The position numbers and the translations under genes were made by a program. From Pseudomonas paracarnis (GTDB lineage Bacteria > Pseudomonadota > Gammaproteobacteria > Pseudomonadales > Pseudomonadaceae), in NCBI RefSeq assembly GCF_904063055.1, contig NZ_CAJFCN010000010.1, forward strand, positions 124,001-188,000: a DNA stretch of 64,000 nucleotides. Reading direction: 5' to 3'. Position 1 is the first letter of the stretch, and each line of letters starts with the position of its first letter. Below the pieces are notes generated by a model that ran no database searches, had not been told where the DNA came from, and was given only the letters and a program-made list of their open reading frames with translations. Shown piece after piece: positions 58,774-64,000 of the stretch.

Positions 58774-59631
58774 TTAGAGCGTGGAACGTACTCGCCAGAG
58801 TTCAGGGAACAGTACCGTGTCGAGCATCTTGCGCAGGTACCCCACGCCTTCAGTACCACCAGTACCCGGCTGAAAGCCGATGATGCGCTCCACCGTGGTG
58901 ACATGCCGGAAGCGCCATTGGCGGAACGAATCTTCCAGGTCGATAAACTTCTCGGCCAACTGATACAAATCCCAGTAACGGCTCGGGTCGCGATATACCT
59001 CGCGCCAGGCAGCTTCCACCGAGTCATCGTGCACCGTGGCGGCGGTCGGGTCGCGCTCGGCGCGTTTGGGATCAATCGCCAACCCCGCCTTGACCATCAG
59101 GTTTACGGCCTCGTCATACAACGACGGCGTGGCAATCGCCACCTGCAATTGCTGCAGCAACTCCGGGCGATGGGCATGGGGCCGCAGCAGCGCCGGGCTT
59201 TTGTTGCCGAGGATGAATTCGATCTCGCGGTACTGAAACGACTGGAACCCCGACGACTGCCCCAGGAACGGGCGAATCGCCTTGTATTCCGACGGGGTCA
59301 TGGTCGCCAGCACCGCCCAGGCGTGCACCAGTTGATCGAAGATCCGCGACACCCTCGCCAGCATCTTGAACGCCGGTGGCAGCTCACCCAGGCGCACATG
59401 TTCGCGGGCGGCCTTGAGTTCGTGCAGCATCAATTTCATCCACAGCTCCGAGGTCTGGTGCTGGATGATGAAGAGCATTTCGTTGTGATCCGGCGACAGC
59501 GGGTGCTGGGCGCTGAGGACTTTGCCCAGGTCCAGGTAATCGCCATAGCTCATGGACTCGGAAAAATTCAGTTCGGCGTTATGCCATTCTTCCGGCGGTT
59601 GGTAATCAGCTGAGAAAGGACATTGGCTCAT
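58774..59631 (-). CDS. kynA: Tryptophan 2,3-dioxygenase
   Basis: A 285-residue haem dioxygenase, first step of the kynurenine pathway. Recognised from MSYGDYLDLGKVL, EMLFIIQHQTSELWMKLMLHEL (in parts), SSGFQSFQYREIEFILGNK and the haem His in WRFRHVTTVERIIG (about 246). It starts 4 bp inside the end of kynB (ATGA overlap), so the two are coupled. Substrate enters via the adjacent permease. Confidence 0.96.
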   Translation of the reverse strand: MSQCPFSADYQPPEEWHNAELNFSESMSYGDYLDLGKVLSAQHPLSPDHNEMLFIIQHQTSELWMKLMLHELKAAREHVRLGELPPAFKMLARVSRIFDQLVHAWAVLATMTPSEYKAIRPFLGQSSGFQSFQYREIEFILGNKSPALLRPHAHRPELLQQLQVAIATPSLYDEAVNLMVKAGLAIDPKRAERDPTAATVHDDSVEAAWREVYRDPSRYWDLYQLAEKFIDLEDSFRQWRFRHVTTVERIIGFQPGTGGTEGVGYLRKMLDTVLFPELWRVRSTL

Positions 59632-60278
59632 CGCGTGGGCTCCTTGAGCGGGCGGAGAATGGCGCGCACGGGGCTCGCGTCCAGGTTGGCGAAGCGCAGC
59701 GGCAGCGCGATCAGTTCATAGTCGCCCTCCGGTACGTCATCGAGCACGATGCCTTCGAGGATCGCCATGCCATGGCGCGCCACGGCGTTGTGCGAATCCA
59801 TGGTCTTGGATTGCTGCGGGTCCAGGGACGGCGTATCGATACCGATCAGACGCACACCCAGGCCGGCGAGCAGCTCAATGGTTCGCGGGGCGATGGCAGT
59901 GAAATTCGAATCCCATTCAGTCAGTGGCGCTTGTGGATAAGTACGCAGCAGCACGCGCTCGGGCAGGTTATCCAAACGCCCTTGCAACTGATGGGGCTCA
60001 ACCAACGCGCCGCTGCCCAGGCAATGCAATACCCGGCAAGGGCCCATGTACACATCCAGCGATACCTCGCCAATCGGCGCCCCATCGGCGCTGTAATGCA
60101 GCGGCGCATCCACATGGGCACCGGTGTGCGGCGACAGGGTGACGCGCCCCACATTTACCGGACACTCCGGGCCGAACTGCCACACGCGCTCTTCCTGGAA
60201 CGGTGTATCGCCCGGCCAGGTCGGGGTGGCCGTGCTCAAGGGCGGGCTGATATCCCACCACGTTTTTATTGGTTTCAT
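59628..60278 (-). CDS. kynB: Kynurenine formamidase (arylformamidase)
   Basis: A 216-residue bacterial KynB-type zinc hydrolase: WWDISPPLSTATPTWPGDTP at the start, the metal motif HTGAHVDAPLHY (about 54-65), VRLIGIDTPSLDPQQSKTM and the late EGIVLDDVPEGDYELIALPL. Hydrolyses N-formylkynurenine. The start at 60278 (MKPIKTWWD) is on family length; the longer frame has no site. Confidence 0.95.
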   Translation of the reverse strand: MKPIKTWWDISPPLSTATPTWPGDTPFQEERVWQFGPECPVNVGRVTLSPHTGAHVDAPLHYSADGAPIGEVSLDVYMGPCRVLHCLGSGALVEPHQLQGRLDNLPERVLLRTYPQAPLTEWDSNFTAIAPRTIELLAGLGVRLIGIDTPSLDPQQSKTMDSHNAVARHGMAILEGIVLDDVPEGDYELIALPLRFANLDASPVRAILRPLKEPTR

Positions 60279-60433
60279 TGCAAGGCTCTCACGGGGTACT
60301 GGGGTGAATGATACGAGGGCCAGCTCTGAATTTTCTTGCGAATTCTGGCGCGCCACGGGAAATATTTCGCAGTTACTGCGAGGAAACAGCGGTTTGATGC
60401 ACAGATCTGTCGCTCAGATACACCAAGACCTCC

Positions 60434-60524
60434 TGTGGGAGCCGGGCTTGCCCGCGATAGCGGAGTGTCAGGCAATGGAGATGCTTGTTGTGCCAGCGTC
60501 ATCGCGGGCAAGCCCGGCTCCCAC
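60434..60524. repeat. REP inverted pair
   Basis: GGGCTTGCCCGCGAT variant arms, direct from 60434 and inverted to 60524, between the divergent kynB and cupin genes. Confidence 0.88.
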
Positions 60525-60642
60525 AGGGGACTGCGGTGTTCAGGTGACTGCGCTTCTGGGCATCCCAATGTCGAGTTCAGACCACTGGCGCAACGCCCGA
60601 GGCCTTAGGGTTGAGCTTTCCCTTCCCTGCCTCGGAGTCATC

Positions 60643-60987
60643 ATGACCAAGCCCATCACCGTACTGCGCGACACCCACCCACTGCCGGTCCTGGATGCCT
60701 GCAAATGGGAAAAGCTCGAAGGCGACCCGCACACTGTCAACCTCAACGCCTACACCAGCGAAGACGGCAGCAAGATCATGGGCACCTGGATCTGCACACC
60801 GGGCAAGTGGTACGTGGAATACGTGAAGTGGGAATACTGCCATTTCCAGGAAGGCTACTGCGTGATCACGCCTGAAGGCATGGAGCCGATCCACTTGCGG
60901 GCTGGGGATATCTTTGTGGTGGAACCGGGGATGAAAGGAACGTGGGAAGTGGTCGAGACGGTGCGTAAGTATTTTGTGTTTGCCTGA
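60643..60987 (+). CDS. DUF861-type cupin protein
   Basis: A 114-residue single cupin with EYVKWEYCHFQEGYCVITPEG (in parts), LRAGDIFVVEPGMKGTWEV, typical of DUF861 (EutQ/cupin_3). Metal residues are partly replaced, so enzymatic action is uncertain. The start at 60643 follows GGAG. It stands alone between kynB and mmsB; function unknown. Confidence 0.83.
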   Translation: MTKPITVLRDTHPLPVLDACKWEKLEGDPHTVNLNAYTSEDGSKIMGTWICTPGKWYVEYVKWEYCHFQEGYCVITPEGMEPIHLRAGDIFVVEPGMKGTWEVVETVRKYFVFA

Positions 60988-60993
60988 CCCAGC

Positions 60994-61036
60994 AAAACCT
61001 GTGGCGAGGGAGCTTGCTCCCTCGCCACAGGTTTTT
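60994..61036. terminator. Long palindromic terminator (cupin / mmsB)
   Basis: AAAACCTGTGGCGAGGGAGC and its full complement form a perfect stem of about 20 bp with T tracts on both strands, touching the mmsB stop codon. The core GTGGCGAGGGAGCTTGCTCC is itself a known kind of Pseudomonas REP, so a REP appears to serve as terminator. Confidence 0.88.
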
Positions 61037-61922
61037 ATTTGGGTTTGCGATAGCTGTTGATGATCGCCGAGAAGTCCTTGCCCCCTTCCCCACGCTGGCT
61101 CATCGATTGATACAGCTGCTGGGCCACTGCGCCGAGGATCACCGGCTGGTGCACCTGGCGTGCAGCTTCGGTGGCCAGGCCTAAATCCTTGAGCATCAGG
61201 TCGGCACCAAAACCACCGGTATAGCCACGCGATGATGGCGCGGTCTCGATCACGCCTGGCCAAGGATTGTAGGTATCGGAACTCCAGCAGCGCCCCGTGG
61301 AGCTGTTGATGATGCCGGCCAGCACTTGTGTATCAATGCCAAGTGCATCGCCCAGGGCCATGGCTTCACTGACGCCGACCATGCTGATACCCAGCAGCAG
61401 GTTGTTGCAGATCTTGGCGATTTGCCCCGTGCCGACATCACCACAGTGCACGATGTTGCGGCCCATCTGCGCCAGCACCGGTTGCAGGGTGGCGAACAAT
61501 TCCGGGTTGGCTCCGACCATGAAGGTCAGCGTCCCCGCCTGGGCACCGCCGGTGCCACCGGAGACCGGCGCATCGGCCACGTCCACGCCTTGTTTGGCTG
61601 CCGCAGCCGCTACTTCACGGATGGTTTGCGGGTCAATGGTGCTGCAATCCACGGCGGGGATGCCTTTGCCGATGCCGGCGAGTACACCGTCTTCATTCAG
61701 CCACACGCTGCGCACATGGGCGGCGGCCGGCAGCATGGTAATCACAAGTTCGGCACCTTGGGCCGCATCACGCGGTGAGTGGCTGATGGTGCCGCCCAGT
61801 TCGGCGAGTTCCTTGAGTACCGCCTGGTTCAGGTCGAACAGGTTAAGCGCGTGCCCAGCCTTGATCAGGTTGCGGGCCATGGGCGCACCCATGTTGCCCA
61901 GGCCGATAAATGCAATCTTCAT
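61035..61922 (-). CDS. mmsB: 3-hydroxyisobutyrate dehydrogenase
   Basis: A 295-residue beta-hydroxyacid dehydrogenase of valine catabolism (3-hydroxyisobutyrate to methylmalonate semialdehyde). N-terminal GLGNMGAPMARNLIKAGH (7-24), substrate motif DAPVSGGTGGAQAGTL near 116-131, catalytic Lys in GQIAKICNNLLL (about 167). The start at 61922 has GGAG. It follows mmsA with a 15-bp gap. Confidence 0.95.
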   Translation of the reverse strand: MKIAFIGLGNMGAPMARNLIKAGHALNLFDLNQAVLKELAELGGTISHSPRDAAQGAELVITMLPAAAHVRSVWLNEDGVLAGIGKGIPAVDCSTIDPQTIREVAAAAAKQGVDVADAPVSGGTGGAQAGTLTFMVGANPELFATLQPVLAQMGRNIVHCGDVGTGQIAKICNNLLLGISMVGVSEAMALGDALGIDTQVLAGIINSSTGRCWSSDTYNPWPGVIETAPSSRGYTGGFGADLMLKDLGLATEAARQVHQPVILGAVAQQLYQSMSQRGEGGKDFSAIINSYRKPK

Positions 61923-61937
61923 GATCGTCTCCCAGGT

Positions 61938-63455
61938 TCAGCGCAGGTTAATGGTGGTGTTGACGCCATCGTTGACCGTGTCATCGTCGAACCAGCGGCT
62001 GGTGACGGTTTTGGTCTGAGTGTAGAACTGCACCACTTGCTTGCCGTAAGGGCCCAGGTCGCCGAGCTTGGAACCGCGGGAGCCGGTGAAGCTGAAGAAC
62101 GGCACTGGCACCGGGATGGGGATGTTGATGCCGACCTGGCCCACATCGATTTCGCTCTGGAATTTACGCGCCGCCGCACCGCTCTGGGTGAACAGACCTG
62201 TGCCGTTGCCGAACGGGTTGGCGTTGACCAGGGCGATGGCTTGATCGAGGGTGTCGACTTCCAGCACCACCAGCACCGGGCCGAAGATTTCCTCGGTGTA
62301 GATGCGCATGTCGGTGGTCACGCCCGAAAAAAGAGTCGGGCCGACAAAGTTACCTTGTTCGAAGCCCGGCACCTTGATATCGCGGCCATCCAGCTCCAGC
62401 TTGGCGCCTTCTTTCACGCCGCTTTCGATCAGTTCAAGGATGCGTGCCTTGGCGCGCTTGGAAATCACCGGGCCGACATCCGTGCCGGCTTCGCTGCCTG
62501 CATTGACCTTGAGCTTTTGTGCCAACGCCTTGAGATCTGGCAGCCACTGCTTGGCCGCACCCACCAGCACCACCACCGAGGTGGCCATGCAACGCTGGCC
62601 CGCCGCGCCGAAACCGGCGCCGACCAGGGCGTTGAGGGTGTGCTCGCGGTTGGCATCCGGCAGCACCACCGCGTGGTTCTTGGCGCCCATCATCGATTGG
62701 ACGCGTTTGCCGTGCTTGCCTGCCAGGTCATAGACATGGGTGCCGACGGCCGTCGAGCCGACGAAGGACACCGCCTTGATGTCTTTGTGGGTGCACAGTG
62801 CATCCACCACGCTCTTGCCGCCGTGCACCACGTTGAGCACGCCCGCCGGTACGCCGGCTTCCAGCGCCAGCTCCACCAGGAGCATGGTCGACAACGGGTC
62901 TTGCTCGGAAGGCTTGAGTACGAAGGTGTTACCGCAGGCAATCGCCATCGGGAACATCCACAGCGGAATCATCGCCGGGAAGTTGAACGGGGTGATACCG
63001 GCGCACACGCCGATAGGCTGGCGCAGGGTGTAGGTATCCACGCCGCCGGCCACGTTCTCGGCGAACTCGCCCATTTGCAGGGTGCCGATGGAACAGGCGT
63101 GTTCGACCACTTCCAGGCCACGGAAAATATCGCCCTCGGCATCGGCAATGGTTTTGCCCTGCTCGGCGCTGAGGACTACAGCAATGCGCTTGGAATGTTC
63201 GCGGATCAAGGCTTGCAGCTTGAGCATGATGCGCATGCGCGCGCCGATCGGTGTCAGCTTCCAGGTCTGGAAAGCGCGATGGGCAGCGTCAATGGCGGCG
63301 TTGACTTCATCGGCAGTGGCGAACGGGACTTTGGCCAGCACTTGCTGAGTGGCCGGGTTGACGATGTCTTGCCACTCGGTGGTTTTGGACTCGACCCACT
63401 CGCCGTTGATCAGCAACTTGACCTGTTGCACGGAAATATCGGCAGATGCGTTCAT
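61938..63455 (-). CDS. mmsA: Methylmalonate-semialdehyde dehydrogenase (CoA-acylating)
   Basis: A 505-residue aldehyde dehydrogenase. FNFPAMIPLWMFPMAIACGN (in part, about 155), cofactor loop FVGSTAVGTHVY and catalytic Cys in GAAGQRCMATS (about 292) fit the MmsA subgroup, which produces propionyl-CoA. The start at 63455 has GGAG 6-7 nt away. First gene of mmsAB; divergent from a LysR gene. Confidence 0.95.
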   Translation of the reverse strand: MNASADISVQQVKLLINGEWVESKTTEWQDIVNPATQQVLAKVPFATADEVNAAIDAAHRAFQTWKLTPIGARMRIMLKLQALIREHSKRIAVVLSAEQGKTIADAEGDIFRGLEVVEHACSIGTLQMGEFAENVAGGVDTYTLRQPIGVCAGITPFNFPAMIPLWMFPMAIACGNTFVLKPSEQDPLSTMLLVELALEAGVPAGVLNVVHGGKSVVDALCTHKDIKAVSFVGSTAVGTHVYDLAGKHGKRVQSMMGAKNHAVVLPDANREHTLNALVGAGFGAAGQRCMATSVVVLVGAAKQWLPDLKALAQKLKVNAGSEAGTDVGPVISKRAKARILELIESGVKEGAKLELDGRDIKVPGFEQGNFVGPTLFSGVTTDMRIYTEEIFGPVLVVLEVDTLDQAIALVNANPFGNGTGLFTQSGAAARKFQSEIDVGQVGINIPIPVPVPFFSFTGSRGSKLGDLGPYGKQVVQFYTQTKTVTSRWFDDDTVNDGVNTTINLR

Positions 63456-63537
63456 ATGGTCTCCAGAATCTTGTCGTTATGCAGAGAACCAAGGCGTTGA
63501 ATCGCCTTGAAGAATGAGGCGTTCGGACTGTTTTTGG

Positions 63538-63556
63538 AGTATAGATGTGCAAATCT
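63538..63556. promoter_or_regulatory. mmsA promoter with candidate LysR operator
   Basis: Minus-strand TATACT (63543-63538) is a good -10 for mmsA. Directly upstream, AGAT-N6-ATCT (63543-63556) is a dyad of LysR T-N11-A type within the spacer, so the divergent regulator could act there. Confidence 0.5.
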
Positions 63557-63588
63557 CTAATAAGAACGTACATAAAAGCCGGTCCAAT

Positions 63589-64000
63589 ATGCAAAAAAAC
63601 ATCACCTCACTGGGCGCCCTGAACTGGGATGACCTGAAGTTTTTCCTCGAAGTGGCGCGCACCCGCAAGGCCAGCGTGGCCGCCAAGCGCCTGGCGGTGG
63701 ACTACACCACCGTGTCGCGACGCATCAGTTCACTGGAAGTGTCCCTCGGCACGCTGCTGTTCGAAAAATCCCGGACCAACGGCTTCGTGCTCACCAGCGA
63801 AGGCCAGCGGTTGCTGGGTTATGCCGAATCCATCGAAAGCACACTGCACATGGCCTGCGAACAGGTGTCCGGGTCCGGTGTGGCACTGTCCGGCCATGTG
63901 CGCATGGGTTGCACCGAAGGCTTCGGCAGCTTTTTCGTCACCCCGCAACTGAGCCATTTCGTCGACACTTATCCCGCGATCTCGGTGGACATCCTGCCCC
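63589..64000 (+). CDS. LysR-family regulator, 3' end cut by window edge
   Basis: The first 137 residues of a LysR protein: helix-turn-helix LNWDDLKFFLEVARTRKASVAAKRLAVDYTTVSRRIS (in parts, 11-47) and the beginning of the effector domain. The open frame continues past the window. Divergent from mmsA, so the likely regulator of mmsAB, where P. aeruginosa instead uses the AraC-type MmsR. The gene is absent from simple ORF lists because no stop codon is in view. Confidence 0.85.
   Translation, partial: MQKNITSLGALNWDDLKFFLEVARTRKASVAAKRLAVDYTTVSRRISSLEVSLGTLLFEKSRTNGFVLTSEGQRLLGYAESIESTLHMACEQVSGSGVALSGHVRMGCTEGFGSFFVTPQLSHFVDTYPAISVDILP

Noticed and set aside
634..60524. CRISPR-like array
   Set aside because: The recurring sequence is in inverted pairs dispersed over the window, not regularly spaced direct repeats; it is REP.
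1..64000. Prophage, integrative element or genomic island
   Set aside because: No integrase, transposase, tRNA attachment site or abrupt composition change was seen; gene content is typical chromosomal Pseudomonas.

Overview
The window is a high-GC, gene-dense stretch of chromosome from a Pseudomonas, most likely of the P. fluorescens group. The evidence is GGAG-type ribosome binding sites, strong G/C third-position bias that creates long antisense shadow frames, many copies of the Pseudomonas REP palindrome (TGTGGGAG-N-GGCTTGCC-YGCGAT type), and Pseudomonas gene orders such as hmp/norR, folM-folE-folX, rplU-rpmA-obgE-proB next to ispB, and catR-catB-catC-catA next to antR-antABC. I see no prophage, insertion sequence, CRISPR array, rRNA or tRNA.

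Layout. 0-3.6 kb: dsbB (cut by the left edge), then nitric-oxide detoxification (hmp with its divergent activator norR, two NorR enhancer sites and a sigma-54-like promoter). 3.7-8.2 kb: a DMT exporter, an AraC regulator and a large MalT-type LuxR regulator. 8.4-15.4 kb: a DUF1329/DUF1302 pair, then an SDR / alpha-beta hydrolase / class II aldolase operon and a flavodoxin. 15.5-20.8 kb: a probable blue-light module (short LOV protein, a LitR/CarH-type MerR regulator that lacks the B12 ligand histidine) beside a pterin operon (ABM-membrane protein, folM, folE, folX, DUF1244, HopJ-like). 20.9-26.9 kb: trxB, cysZ, a glycosyltransferase, a 59-residue ORF, an old yellow enzyme, glutathione peroxidase and creA. 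26.8-32.9 kb: housekeeping genes (proB, obgE, rpmA, rplU, ispB, yjdM, fklB) and a small protein gene behind a Fur box. 33.2-35.1 kb: an HBM-type chemoreceptor.

35.1-35.7 kb is the most unusual stretch. It lacks ordinary genes but has a 32-codon ORF with a strong ribosome site partly inside a hairpin, a nested-hairpin leader, a terminator, and two copies of a 22-nt direct repeat.

35.7-45.9 kb: a VOC protein, a D-aminoacylase / RpiR / GntP-type permease operon with a TTTCA-N7-TGAAA palindrome, an LprI-like protein, a SulP transporter, an epimerase-like SDR, two LysR regulators and a TauE/SafE exporter. 45.8-60.3 kb: a nearly continuous tryptophan-to-aromatic-ring-cleavage island. It holds an APC permease, kynU and kynR; then catA, catC, catB, catR; antR and antABC; an AroP-like permease; then kynA and kynB. 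Together these encode uptake of tryptophan or other aromatic amino acids, conversion through kynurenine and anthranilate to catechol, and ortho cleavage to the beta-ketoadipate enol-lactone. 60.6-64 kb: a cupin protein, mmsB-mmsA for valine catabolism, and a divergent LysR gene cut by the right edge.

Functions were assigned by reading conserved motifs and family resemblance; no database search was possible. Operator calls come from palindromes and published consensus patterns and are hypotheses.
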